NCBI GenBank assembly: GCA_030015575.1
Contig: JASDDO010000006.1
Span: forward strand, 202,683,632 to 202,747,631
Length of the DNA: 64,000 nucleotides
DNA from: Agapanthus africanus
Taxonomy: Eukaryota > Streptophyta > Magnoliopsida > Asparagales > Amaryllidaceae
Direction: 5' to 3'
Below the pieces are notes generated by a model, which worked only from the letters and a program-made list of their open reading frames with translations, made no database searches and was not told where the DNA came from. The position numbers were made by a program, and so were the translations under genes. Within the stretch, counting starts at the first letter, position 1; each line of letters begins with the position of its first letter. Positions 12,187-23,585 of this stretch are shown here, one piece after another.

Positions 12187-12381
12187 TTGACCTCACGCCA
12201 AGGCATAGTGATTGGTAGCTGCCGGATATTTATCTGTTGCATAGATAGAATGCGTTGGTTTGAGACAGTCATACTACCATTTTGGCCTACGTCAAGGGTA
12301 TGTACGGATGGCTTCAAATTAACCTGGATAATGATGGGACGAACTTGATATGTGACTTATGACATTTTGACCTCACGCCAA
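12187..12381 (+). repeat. Triplicated imperfect palindrome in the Cp leader
   Basis: Three copies: TTGACCTCACGCCAA at 12187-12201, TTGGCCTACGTCAA at 12282-12295, and TTGACCTCACGCCAA at 12367-12381, spaced 95 and 85 bp. The A1 and CB leaders have three copies at similar spacing. In CB they are perfect TTGAC/GTCAA hairpins. Confidence 0.8.
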
Positions 12382-12847
12382 GGTCATAAGAGCATGGGGC
12401 AAAAATCCACATCGGGAGTTTCATAAGTACTGAAACTTGCTAGAATTGCATACCATTTGGAGTGTGATGATTCTGGTAGGATTCCTTTAGTTTCGTCACG
12501 CGATGATATTTGGATCCTGATCCTACTGTGAGTATATGCTACTCCTCGGGAAATTTCTCGCTTAACGATCAATGCTATAAACCTAGTAGGTGCCTAGAAA
12601 GGTGTTAGCGGGGCTACGCCCCCAGGGAAAAGAGGTTCTCTAATTAAGGAACTTCGCGAAAGCGTTGGAAAACCTCCCTCGAAGTACCGACACCAGCCTG
12701 GCCGAACGGTTAAGCAAGTATTGTACGGTGGGATTGATCCTGACTAATTCTTCCTTTATGGTTTGAGGAGGGATTCGAGAAACAGTGGGAGCCATCCTGT
12801 TTAGACAAACTAAAAACCACTCTAAACTTGCAAGAGCATCATGCTGA

Positions 12848-15800
12848 GTGTTTCTTCTTCTCTCCAAATTGCAGCGACCAATCAACATGACTGGACTTAA
12901 GTTACTCCTAGATAAAAACAAACTGACAGGGCCAAACTACAAAGATTGGCTCAGGAATGTCAAGATAGCAATCACTTATGACAAGCTGGGGTATCTTCTT
13001 ACCACCAAAGCTCCCCCTGTCCCTGGTCCAACTTCCAGTGTCGCGGATAAGGAAATCCGCAAGACTTGGGAGATTGATAGCGCGAAGGCCAAGTGCCTCC
13101 TGCTTGCCTCGATGGACAACGAACATCAGAGGAGGCATGAGAATATGGACATGGAATCCATATTACTCCATACAAAAGAACTGTATGGAGAGCAATCTCG
13201 TATCGCAAGATACGAAGCGTCGAAAAAGTTATTCTCGACAAGAATGGCCGTCGGATCATCAGTAGCCGAGCACGTGCTAAAGATGATCGGCTACATTGAG
13301 GAGCTCGCTGACCTAAGGATCACATTGGAGAGTGAGCTATATACGGATATAGTTCTCCAGTCCCTTCCTTCCACTTACGCCCAGTTTATACTGAACTTCA
13401 ACCTACAAGAAAAAGAGGTTGAACTTTCAGAGCTCCTCAACATGCTGAGGAGCGCAGAGGGCACCCTACAGAAAGGTAGGGATACATCCACTTTGTTTGT
13501 AGGAGGATCATCTTCTTCTAGGTCCAAGGCGAAAGCCAAGGGAAAGAAGAAGAAGGCCCCCACCAAACCAAGGGGCGGTGTTAGTAAAGTGGATACGAAG
13601 GGAAAAGGTAAAGTAACAAAGATAGCGGGGAAGCTTGTGGATAAGGAAGAATGCTTCTATTGTCATAAGAAAGGACACTGGAAGAATGATTGCAGGGCCT
13701 GGAAGGCCAGAACACAGGAATTGAAGCAGGTTGCAGCTTCAGCTTCAGGTGTGTATGTTATTGAAAACTGTCTTTCAATAAACTCTACTTCTTGGGTATT
13801 GGATACCGGATCAGGATCTCATATCTGTAATTCTTTGCAGGCGTTGAGAAACCGTAGGGTTTTGAAGGCAGGTGACATGACCCTCAGAGTTGCGAACGGA
13901 GCTAGCATGGATGCTAAAGCCGTGGGGGACTATCACCTGGGAATGTCAGATGGACATGTTTTGGTTTTGCGTAATTGCTTTTTTGTACCCAACGCAACTT
14001 GTAATATCATTTCTGTATCTTTAGTTTCTAAAGAAGGTTATGAATTTGCGTTTGTAAGTAATGTTGTAAACATTCACCTTAATCAAGTTTTGATTGGGTC
14101 AGGTACTTTGAGTAATGGTATATACGTATTAAACCAACCACAGATTTTTAATGTCCAGAATACACACAAAAGAAAGTCTCCAGAAATAAATCAGACTTTC
14201 TTATGGCATTGTAGATTGGGTCACATCAATGAGAGAAGGTTGACGAAGTTACATACAGAAGGGTATTTGAATGCGTTCGAATATCAGTCGTATGCCACTT
14301 GTCAATCCTGTCTCAAAGGAAAGATGACAAAGACTCCGTTTACTGGACATGGAGTAAGAGCGAGCGAGCTCTTAGGACTCGTACACAGTGACGTGTGCGG
14401 TCCAATGTCTACACATGCCCGAAGCGGACATTCTTACTTCATTACTTTTACGGATGACGTCTCGAGGTACGGTTATGTGTTCTTAATGAAACATAAGTCC
14501 GAGGCCTTTGGAAAATTCCAGGAGTATAAGAATGAAGTAGAGAAACAGACCGGCAAAAGTATTAAGATTCTAAGATCGGATCGAGGTGGAGAATACTTAA
14601 GTGCCGAGTTCCTGGACTATTTAAAAGAGAACGGAATTCTCTCTCAGCTTACTTCTCCTTACACCCCGCAACATAACGGTGTATCGGAGAGACGGAACCG
14701 CACCCTATTGGATATGGTGCGGTCCATGATGGGTAACGCTGAGTTACCGCGATCATTCTGGGGGTATGCGCTAGAATCAGCTGCGTACCTTTTGAACCGA
14801 GTTCCGACTAAGACTGTGCCTTCCACACCATATGAAATGTGGAGTTGGAAGAAACCCTATCTTCAATATCTGAAGATCTGGGGATGTCCGGCTTTTGTCA
14901 AAAAGCAGCATGCGGACAAGCTCGAGGCACGTTCAGTACTGTGCAAGTTTGTGGGATACCCAAAGAACACCAGGGGGTATCTTTTCTACTACGCAGAGGA
15001 ACAAAAAGTCCTTGTTTCTCCTAATGCCCACTTTCTAGAACACCAGTTCTTAGAAAAGGAAATTAGTGGGAGCGCAGTAGAACTGGAAGAAATTCCAGAA
15101 CCACGGACTAATACTGAAAGTTTAGTGGAACCAGAGGGTTCGGAAGAACAGGACATTCCTACGCCGCTCCGCAGGAGTAGTAGGCAGTCTTATCCGCCCG
15201 AGAGATACTGCGGTTTTCTCATAGACGGGGATAGAGAGGATTGCATCATAGATTATGATGAGCCTACTAGCTTCCAGCAGGCCGTTCAGAGCGTTGACTC
15301 AGTGAAATGGCTGGATGCAATGCGGACCGAAATGGAGTCCATGTACACCAACAAGGTATGGACGTTGGACATTGCTCCAGACGGGGTAAAACCCGTAGGA
15401 TGCAAGTGGATCTTCAAAAGGAAGATTGGTGTAGATGGACAGGTTGAGACCTATAAAGCTAGGCTGGTAGCAAAGGGTTTTCGTCAAAGACCTGGCTTGG
15501 ACTATGACGAAACCTTCTCTCCAGTAGCCATGCTGAAATCCATTCGGATCCTTCTTGCCATTGCTGCCTTCCACGATTATGAGATTTGGCAAATGGACGT
15601 AAAGACAGCTTTTCTAAATGGAAATTTAGAGGAGTGTGTCTATATGGACCAGCCAGAGGGTTTCATTCAGAGTGGGAGCAGCGGAAAGGTGTGCAAGTTG
15701 CTTAAGTCCATCTATGGACTAAAGCAGGCATCGCGGAGTTGGAACATCTGCTTTGATGAGACGGTCAAAGAATTTGGCTTTATCAAAAATCCAGATGAGC

Positions 15801-16777
15801 CATGCATCTATAGTAGATTTGTAGCGAGAACTGTAGTATTCCTCGTTTTATACGTGGATGACATTCTCTTAATAGGAAATGACATTCCTATGCTACAATC
15901 TGTCAAGGGGTTCTTGTCACACAGGTTCTCCATGAAAGACCTGGGTGATGCCTCATACATTCTGGGTATCCGGATCTACCGTGACAGATCCAAGAGGATA
16001 TTAGGACTTTCACAGTCCAGGTACATCGACACCAAACTGAAGAGATTCAGTATGGAAGATTCCAAGCGCGGTAACCTACCGGCTTGTCACAGGATCACCC
16101 TCTCTAAAGAGATGTCTCCCAAGACTGATTTGGAGAGGGATCGCATGTCTATTATACCCTACGCTTCTGCGGTAGGCTCTATAATGTATGCGATGTTGTG
16201 TACCAGACCGGATGTAGCTTATGCACTGAGTGTGGTAAGCCGGTATCAGTCAAACCCTGGGGAGAAACATTGGATAGCGGTAAAGAACATTCTCAAGTAC
16301 CTGAGAAGGACTAAGGAGATGTTCTTGGTGTATGGCGGAAAGGACCTCCAGATCGAGGCTTTTGCTGACTCCAGCTTCCAGAGTGACAAGGATGATTCCA
16401 AGTCCATGTCGGGTTTTGTCTTCACCCTCAATGGAGGGGCGGTGTGTTGGAAGAGCTCCAAACAAGAAACCGTTGCAGACTCGACGATGGAAGCGGAATA
16501 CATCGCTGCGTCTGATGCCGCAAAAGAAGCTGTCTGGATGAGGAAGTTCTTGAAAGAACTTCAGGTGGTTCCGTCCATTGTTGATCCAATACCTCTGTAT
16601 TGCGACAACAACGGGGCTATAGCTTTAGCAAAGGAACCCAGGTCCCATCAGAGATCCAGGCACATCTTGAGGCGGTATCACCTGATCAGGGAGATCGTGG
16701 ATCGCCAGGAGATCGAGGTTCGGAGAGTCGCTTCAGAAGACAACACTGTAGATCCATTCACCAAGGCCCTACCCTAG
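12848..16777 (+). CDS. Copia Gag-Pol polyprotein of Cp, missing its last residues
   Basis: One 1309-codon frame encoding the capsid protein and enzymes of a Ty1/copia retrotransposon. Order seen: Gag with LTGPNYKDW near residue 27; a zinc knuckle C-x2-C-x4-H-x4-C at 269-282; aspartic protease LDTGSGSH with Asp319; integrase HHCC finger (H454, H459, C485, C488) and D515, D578, E614 with 35 residues between the last two; RT with YVDD at 1002-1005; and RNase H with TMEAEYIA, ending DPFTKALP. Met1 is the longest start, but Met14 (codon at 12887) fits usual Gag starts better. The stop at 16775 is TAG where relatives have CAG. Nineteen further sense codons run to the expected TAG at 16835, so the C-terminal tail is lost while all catalytic motifs remain. 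It is probably still nearly functional, but this is unproven. Confidence 0.95.
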   Translation: MFLLLSKLQRPINMTGLKLLLDKNKLTGPNYKDWLRNVKIAITYDKLGYLLTTKAPPVPGPTSSVADKEIRKTWEIDSAKAKCLLLASMDNEHQRRHENMDMESILLHTKELYGEQSRIARYEASKKLFSTRMAVGSSVAEHVLKMIGYIEELADLRITLESELYTDIVLQSLPSTYAQFILNFNLQEKEVELSELLNMLRSAEGTLQKGRDTSTLFVGGSSSSRSKAKAKGKKKKAPTKPRGGVSKVDTKGKGKVTKIAGKLVDKEECFYCHKKGHWKNDCRAWKARTQELKQVAASASGVYVIENCLSINSTSWVLDTGSGSHICNSLQALRNRRVLKAGDMTLRVANGASMDAKAVGDYHLGMSDGHVLVLRNCFFVPNATCNIISVSLVSKEGYEFAFVSNVVNIHLNQVLIGSGTLSNGIYVLNQPQIFNVQNTHKRKSPEINQTFLWHCRLGHINERRLTKLHTEGYLNAFEYQSYATCQSCLKGKMTKTPFTGHGVRASELLGLVHSDVCGPMSTHARSGHSYFITFTDDVSRYGYVFLMKHKSEAFGKFQEYKNEVEKQTGKSIKILRSDRGGEYLSAEFLDYLKENGILSQLTSPYTPQHNGVSERRNRTLLDMVRSMMGNAELPRSFWGYALESAAYLLNRVPTKTVPSTPYEMWSWKKPYLQYLKIWGCPAFVKKQHADKLEARSVLCKFVGYPKNTRGYLFYYAEEQKVLVSPNAHFLEHQFLEKEISGSAVELEEIPEPRTNTESLVEPEGSEEQDIPTPLRRSSRQSYPPERYCGFLIDGDREDCIIDYDEPTSFQQAVQSVDSVKWLDAMRTEMESMYTNKVWTLDIAPDGVKPVGCKWIFKRKIGVDGQVETYKARLVAKGFRQRPGLDYDETFSPVAMLKSIRILLAIAAFHDYEIWQMDVKTAFLNGNLEECVYMDQPEGFIQSGSSGKVCKLLKSIYGLKQASRSWNICFDETVKEFGFIKNPDEPCIYSRFVARTVVFLVLYVDDILLIGNDIPMLQSVKGFLSHRFSMKDLGDASYILGIRIYRDRSKRILGLSQSRYIDTKLKRFSMEDSKRGNLPACHRITLSKEMSPKTDLERDRMSIIPYASAVGSIMYAMLCTRPDVAYALSVVSRYQSNPGEKHWIAVKNILKYLRRTKEMFLVYGGKDLQIEAFADSSFQSDKDDSKSMSGFVFTLNGGAVCWKSSKQETVADSTMEAEYIAASDAAKEAVWMRKFLKELQVVPSIVDPIPLYCDNNGAIALAKEPRSHQRSRHILRRYHLIREIVDRQEIEVRRVASEDNTVDPFTKALP

Positions 16778-16839
16778 ACTCAGTTCGAGCGGCTGATCGA
16801 GATGATAGGTCTTCGATACGCCAGTACATGGCCTTAGTG

Positions 16840-16851
16840 CAAGTGGGAGAT
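16840..16851 (+). other. Cp polypurine tract
   Basis: CAAGTGGGAGAT directly before the 3' LTR and two bases after the expected pol stop at 16835-16837. Identical in all the Copia and A elements of the window. Confidence 0.92.
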
Positions 16852-19010
16852 TGTTAGTGTATATGCCCTAGAGGCCATTACTGTATCATACTAGTATGTA
16901 TATTACTTAATGGAAGCTTGGGATATTCACCTTGTATATACAATCTTGCTCAAAATAGTAGTATGCTACTTGGTTTATTTCTACTTCAATGTGTACATGT
17001 GTTTATCTTTGTATATTGCTTATACACATTAGTGGAGCCCTTAGGATCTTTGCTTGATTACCAGCGATGTGATGGCCGTCACACTAGTGGGGCTGGGTAA
17101 TCTAGAAGCACATCCTTATGCAGGTCCCTGGTCGCAGGACTATCGAGACAGGGCATCGATACTCCGGAGTAGACCAGCGCATGCGCTTCTCATCCCAGTG
17201 TGGGAGACGGTCTGTCCCACAGCCGTCAGTACGTCGTACTTGAGATAGTATGCGGGTGCCCGTTAGGCTACGGGTACACTGGACAGGACTCGTCGGGAAC
17301 TGACCAGTTGGTATTATACCTATCGTCAGTTATCAGTTCCCAGGTGACATGAGTACAGCTTAGTCCGCTGACTTGACACTGTCACTTCGCCTCGGGTGTG
17401 TTCCCACTGTACTTTGATCACTACCCTACCACGGCTTAAAGGAGTCGTGCAAACAGGTGGTGGTTGGGTGCAGTCCCGAAGCACTTGGAAGCAGTGACGG
17501 TTAGACAGGATTCGTCTCTCCCGGTATTGGGGGTTGACATCGCGCTGTGTCTAGGAGAGCCATTACACGAGTAGTCCCTGGCCAGGGCAAACGAGATATA
17601 CTGGTAGGTTTCCAGTGTTATCTCAGGGTGTTTTGGGCTTCGCTCCGGCACGACTTGTACCGCTATTGGGGGACTGACGTTTACCGCCCCCTAGGCCCGC
17701 CATGCGATGTATCAGACGAACAGACCGGACTGTACGGAGAATGTCACACTCAGGCTCAGTAGGAGTTCAGATGGGTTTCGCCTCGTCGGTCTTCTTGTCG
17801 GCATTACCTGGGGACCGTTACGCACAGCTAGTGCCGCTTGCGGTCTGTGGTTAAACCCACTGCCAGCGTAGTGTCGAGTCTTTAGAGTCCCACACAGAAA
17901 GCTTTTCGCCTTTAGGCAAAAGAGTAGAGGTCGCATGGTATTGCGACAGGTCGCATGGTTTTGCGACAGGGTTCGGTCACATCCGTGCATTTGTGCACGT
18001 ACAGTGTCCGGACAGTTTACACTAGCGGGCTTTGGTTTAAGCCAGATCCTAGTGTACCTTATTGGATTGGATTTATCCAGTTTGCATTCGTGTTCCTCGG
18101 AACGCGGATGCGGGTGTGTATGCACAATTGACAGGGAGGCACAGACAGCGGATTCTCATTAGGGTTGTTGACAGTTGACCGTTGACTTTTTGACTTTTTG
18201 CTCAACCCTAATGAGAATATGATATGTGATTAACTATTATATTAATTAAGTATTATGGTGACTTGGTTGTTGACTTTGTTGACTTGTTGACTTTCGTTGA
18301 CTTGTTGACTTTGTTGACCGGTTGACTAGGCTTGACTAGTTGACCATCATGATAACCATGGCTATCATTTCATGCCAAAGACTTTTACTTGCTAGTTCAT
18401 TTAAGTAAAATGAGTGCATGACATGATAAGGTTATGGTTGCTTCTACCATCACATAAGACTTTTGTTAATATGATGAGTTATGATTACTTTGGATTATGA
18501 GAGGGTGAGAGACAAAAGAGTTGCTCATTCTTTCTTGCTCATTCTCTCTCTTGTTCTTGAGCTCTCACCCTCATCCTCTTGCTCCCTCTCTTTGATCTAT
18601 GGTTCTCTTGTCTCATGAGTTGAGAATCAAGAACCATAGATAAAATCCCATTCTATTTCTTCTCTACTCATTCTAGTTCACTAGGTTTAGCAAACCAAGT
18701 GAACTAGTTTCTTCAAAGAACGAAGAAGGAGCTAAAGGTTGGAGCTTTCAAGTGGATCTATCTTCGGCGTACGGAGACGACGAGAAGGAGCCATCGGACC
18801 ACCACCGGAGCTTGAAGAGAAGGAGTTCAAGAAAAGCTAGGTATAACCATCTTCATCCGAGTAGCTAAATATCTTTAGCTTAGTATGCTAGTTTTAGTTT
18901 AGGTAAAGATCCCGACCTAGTTTAGTCCATGTTGCCTCTTGCGATAAAAATTTGATTTTATACCGTTTCCGCCTCCCCGTAAGAACCGGGGGTCGCAACG
19001 TGGACTTACA
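16852..19010 (+). repeat. Cp 3' LTR
   Basis: 2159-bp copy of the 5' LTR, with about 10 substitutions and an 8-bp deletion in the TTGAC array. It carries the same palindrome (17576-17587), tandem 20-mers and TTGAC cluster. It is followed by the right target copy CCTTC at 19011-19015. Confidence 0.95.
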
Positions 19011-19015
19011 CCTTC

Positions 19016-21480
19016 TTAACAGATCCATCCCCATTCTGACGAAGTCAAACCTATGACTGTCACATCAGAAATAGATGATCTATCTCTTCTATATCTGCTT
19101 TAGTCTATAAATAGACATAAGCCACTTGTCCACCAATTCTTCCGCTGCTCCCACTGACTACGACAATCCTCTGGCAGAGTCATATACACGTGCACTTCTA
19201 AAGGTAGTTTAGAACGACGCTATACTCATCGTCCTGCCGGGTCTCACAGTCTGGAACAACAGTAATGGCGAGTCTAGGTAAACAAGAACCTCCCTGCCAC
19301 CGTCCTTGAGCATACTGAAGTACCTCTCGAGCGCCTGAGGTTACCCAACATATCTGCGGAGTGGCTAATGGAATGTCAAACCAAATTGAATCTTTAGGTA
19401 CTTATTAAATTTTCATTAATCGTCTGCATTTCTGGAATCACTTCCAGTTCTACCATACTCCCACTACTGTTTTCTGAAAAAATCCATTTTTGTTAAAACT
19501 GTGGCGAGTCAAGAATAATATCACTATTAATCTTCCATATGGTAGAAAGTCAACCCTCGTCATAGCCTGGGTCAACCCACAAACAGCCATTACAGAAATG
19601 TGCCTTGAGTTATCCAGAGTCTGGTTTTAAGCATAAGCCGGACAACTCCCCGTACCTTAACATCGTTAAGATATGAACTGTTCTATATCCAATATAGAAC
19701 TAGAGGCACTGATTTAATTGAACCAGATTCAAATCATGCAGCTGTCTCCAGTGCATGTCAACAAAATGGAAAGAGGCCGATCAGCGTTACTCAACTTATG
19801 AGTACTTCCACTTATGAGTAACCTGAAAGAGAAGCAAGTTCTCTTAATCATTACTATCAACTGAATACCATTCATAAGTATCTACATCTTCGATCACCCT
19901 GAAGAATCCCGATACTTGCATTACCTGGTTCTCTACTCTATTCTTATACCTATAACTTCTCAAAATTCGGACATTGCGTTTCTACGAAACACTTGTCTAA
20001 AAACTAGAGAAGTCATAAGTAGACCGAATATAGTACGAGGACCAACCCCTCTGTCCTTATGGACACTGGACAACATACAATACTCTGTATAAGACCCTTG
20101 AGTCTGATAACTCAATCCCTGTGTGTCGTAGGTTGAAAACTGTACCTGTGGTTAAGAAGAATTACACTGCTGTTTAATACTCCTTACCTAACCATCCACT
20201 GATATAGGTAAATGTCATAGACATAATTTCAAAAAGGTATATCTCACTCTATAAAAATAGACGTACAGATGTATCAATTTGAAATTGGTGCATAACAGCG
20301 GATATTCAAAACCAAATATTTGCCGTCCGGCAAACAACCCAGGCGATTTCCTCAAATATCACCAATTACAACGAATCCCGATATAATGAGGATGATCACC
20401 TAATTCCCAATAACTTACTCCCACTCATCATCTGTAAAACCATACAGATGTGAGAATCATACTTGGTAAATACATACCCTGGAGCAAGTGTCTAATTTGG
20501 GAAATCAGTTTTCTTTTAACAGTACACAGTGAAACTGAAACATTGAAATGTTTCGATGGGGTATCCTAGTATTCCTAGTAATGCCTCTTCCATTATCCGG
20601 ATTCACAACTGTAACCGTGAAATTCTTTGCCATCTTTCCAAATCCCTTTATATGTCTTTAGTCATTACCTTCTGTACACCCCTTTAGGCCAAATGGTTTT
20701 CTTCCTTCCCTACCGTTCGGCACCAGCCTATGGTTTGGAAGAAGACTATCCAATAAGCGTAATGGGTGTACTGTCCTAATCCTAGGAGCACTCGCAACGC
20801 GAGAGAAGGTAAAGATAAAAGACACCTGAATAAACCATATTCCTATTTCTCCTGAACCAGAATCCATCCCCGAACAGGAACAAGTTCCTTTCGAGTTCGT
20901 ATATAACCATACGATGGAGTATCCAATAAACTGTAGATCTTCGTAGTGATACGGAGTGTCCTGGAGAAATACAAAGGTGAAGTGGGAGTGGTAATGAAAT
21001 ACTTGGTTTGGTCGTGAACAGCAGTCGCAATTTACTTTGCCCTCTTACTAATCCCTTGATATGTCTTTACTTAATACCTTCTGTACACCATCGTTATGCT
21101 AATTGGTTTTCCTCATTCCCCACCGTTCGGCACCAGCCTAAGGTTTGGAAGAAGACTATCCAATTTGCGTAATAGGTGTACTATCTCGTAAACCAAGGAG
21201 TACTCGCAACCTGAGAGAAGGTAAAAGGAAAAGACAACTGAATAGTCCTATTCGTTTTCTCCAGAACCAGAAACCATCCTCGAATAAATTCCTTCGAGTT
21301 CGTATATAACCATATGATGGTTTTGTCCAATGGAAGTGGACGTTCGTAGTAATACGGGGTGTCCTGGAGAAAAGGGTAAAAGTAGGAGTGGCAATGAGGT
21401 TTGCAACTCTGACAATCCAAAAGTCAGTGTTTAAGAAGGTTCGGTTAATTTTGGTCACTGAGTCATAGTCTAGGGTCGGG
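19016..21480 (-). pseudogene. A1 pol relic: RT start, linker and integrase
   Basis: Continues the A1 interior to the right of Cp. Blocks colinear with the CB pol are recognisable: CCGCTGCTCCCACTGACTAC near 19141; a linker block with TTCCAGTTCTACC near 19444; the GGTTCTCTACT integrase block near 19927; and GAAACACTTGTCTA near 19986. Stops and indels break every frame. Beyond about 20100 the match to pol becomes unclear, and a tandem duplication fills 20641-21430. The same decayed arrangement occurs in A2 and A3. Confidence 0.75.
20641..21430 (-). repeat. About 410-bp tandem duplication in the A1 interior
   Basis: Two diverged units begin near 20641 and 21050, both with AATCCCTT.ATATGTCTTTA, CCGTTCGGCACCAGCCTA and GGTTTGGAAGAAGACTATCC. 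A3 has the same pair at a period of about 290 bp after an internal deletion, so the duplication predates the split of A1 and A3. I cannot assign a product; it lies where Gag would be expected. Confidence 0.8.
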
Positions 21481-22149
21481 TCAACGTCGCTGCCAAAGAG
21501 AGAGAGAAAAGAAACACTCAGCGTGCACTCTAACCTAGATCAGAATGTTTATCACTTTATCTAATCAAGAAACCTCCCACTGTAACGTCAAATTCTCCTC
21601 CAAACCTGAAAGGAGAATTAGTCGGGATCACCCGAGGAGTAAACCAACTCATCAATGGGAATCGGGATCCAACTATCATCGCATGATAACGTGACAGAAT
21701 CCGCTCACGTTATCACACTCCAGAAGGTATGCGCATATCTGGCAAGTTTCAGTTTCTTTAGAAACTCCCGATGTGATTTTTGCCCCATGCTCTTATGACC
21801 TTGGCGTGAAGTCAAAATATCATAAGTCACATGTCAAGTTCTACCCATCATTGTCCAGGTTAATTTGAACCCACCCGTACATACCCTTGACGTAGGCCAA
21901 AATAGTAGTACGACTGTCCCAAACCAACGCATTCTATCTATGCAACAGATAAATATCCGGCAGCTACCAATCACTATGCTTTGGCGTGAGGTCAAAATAC
22001 AAAGCTTGAATACTACCGAATATTTAACTGAAATGATGGAGGGCTACGAATGGTTTCTGGCGAAAACCTTTAACGTAATGAACTTGATATCGTTGAAGGA
22101 ACCGGATAGCTTTATAAAAATATAGTGGCGAAAACCTTTGCTAAAGAGG

Positions 22150-22318
22150 TCACTCCCGGTGAAGGGATCTCGGCTCTTTCCCCGTAGATTGAGGTGCTGA
22201 ATATTCCAACTGAATACCACGATGCAAAGCAAAAGTAATCGGCTATAGTGAAGTTATTGCCCTGACGCAAACTTCTGTCCAAGGGGTCACTCCCGGTGAA
22301 GGGATCTCGGCCCTTTCC
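22150..22318 (-). repeat. Two-hairpin motif, duplicated, in the A1 leader
   Basis: Two copies, 22150-22182 and 22287-22318, of TCACTCCCGGTGA followed by AAGGG-ATCTCGG-CCCTT-like sequence. Each could form two adjacent small stems, TCAC/GTGA and AGGG/CCCT. The period is about 137 bp. The same pair occurs in A3 and CB but not in Cp. Confidence 0.75.
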
Positions 22319-23540
22319 TCGTCGACTGAGAAGCAGGATATTCCAACTGAATACCACGATGCAAAACAAAAGAGAACGTCCTTGCAATAACAGCTTTTTG
22401 AAAAAGTGTTCCAACAACATCAGAAAAGGTTTGTTTAGCTTGCATTGATCCGAATCAACGCAGTCCCTTCAATTGATCACACCAATAAAGAACGAAAATA
22501 ATGATGTACGTATATGCCATCCGCATTCGCCACTGGGTCCCATCATTACCCGTTAGGTTACTTAACTAACGACAGAGCGGGGATTGGACTAGCGTGGATG
22601 CAAAACATATACAACATCTACTAGTATATATATCAATATATAATATTTCGCTCAAAGCGTGATAAAATGCAACATCACAGAAATGTAATAAGAATCACAG
22701 AACAATACAGATATCTGGGATCCCCGGGTTTCATAGATCCGCTACTGAAACCCGACGTTCCCCTGGTCGTGTGGATAGCCTGTGCAATGAAATCCTAGAC
22801 CCCTACGGGCACGGCAAGTTACCCGCCAAAACCTGAAGCGAGGCAGCCCTCTTCAGCAACGTGAATGGACCACCCAGCACTTCACGGAATCCGATAACTT
22901 GGGCACCCCTCCTGGGTCAACCTGTACCCCTACGAATGCGGCGAATAGCCCGCCAATTCTAGAGTGAGGCCCCCTCCGTCTCAATGCCATGAGATGCGGG
23001 CCCGTTGCCCTCTAGAACCCGGCTATCCGTGCACCCCACCTTGGGGTAATCCTAGTACAGAAAGTAAAATATACATACAACGGGTACATCGACCTCACCC
23101 CGATCGTGCCCCAAAAGAATAATATACAAACAGGCAGTGACGGCAGTCCACATGTCGGACGCTCGCCCCGTAATATCAAATGTACATATAAAACGAAACT
23201 GTACTAATATTGCATCCAGGCTATCCCCCACGACCAATCCGCAATATCACAGCACAACACAGAACATCAACGTGAATGTCACGTTCGCAAATCCGTCTAA
23301 CCGGGCTATAGCAGTTAGACAGGATTTACCGATCAAGTGACATTCACGGTCGCAGATATAATGTAAATACTGTGAACTAACATGTTTAAACTTTTCGATC
23401 GATCAAATTTACTGAAGTGGGCCCCCAAGCACTACTGTAGCACTCACTGAAAATCTGGGCCCAAACAGAATATTCTAAAACCCCTATTTTCAACCCAGAA
23501 GCCCACTGGAAAAATTTGATGCATCGATCACACATTTCTG

Positions 23541-23585
23541 CCGCGGAACCGCGGCCAGAACAGAGGTATGGTCGCGGTTCCGCGG
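23541..23585 (-). other. GC-rich leader hairpin of A1
   Basis: Arms 23541-23556 and 23570-23585, with one mismatch in 16 bp and a 13-nt loop; core CCGCGGAACCGCG. It ends 200 nt from the primer site, matching the position of the hairpins in Cp, CB and A3. Confidence 0.8.

Larger units (their letters stand above)
10819..12847 (+). other. Cp untranslated leader
   Basis: About 2 kb between primer site and Gag-Pol with no credible coding frame; long leaders are usual in the BARE-1/Angela type. It holds a GC-rich hairpin (11010-11068), a tandem pair of small hairpins (11920-11972), and three copies of a TTGAC...GTCAA-like motif (12187-12381). Large parts match the A1 leader in reverse orientation, for example 12181-12330 against about 21845-21995 at about 95% by eye. 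It ends in a pyrimidine-rich stretch and a CAG at 12872-12874, just before the candidate start codons. Confidence 0.85.
8639..19010 (+). mobile_element. Cp: complete Copia element, nearly intact, TSD CCTTC
   Basis: Full-length Ty1/copia element of 10,372 bp with LTRs of 2167 and 2159 bp. It has a primer site, a leader of about 2 kb, one Gag-Pol frame, a purine tract, and target duplication CCTTC at 8634-8638 and 19011-19015. The empty target is preserved in A3 (about 34231-34240) and A2 (about 48233-48242), where ACTACCTTCTTAAC-like sequence runs uninterrupted. LTRs differ at about 10 sites plus one 8-bp indel (about 0.5%), so the insertion is young. Protein motifs suggest the Angela/BARE-1 type; this lineage call is from recognition and was not computed. 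Confidence 0.96.
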
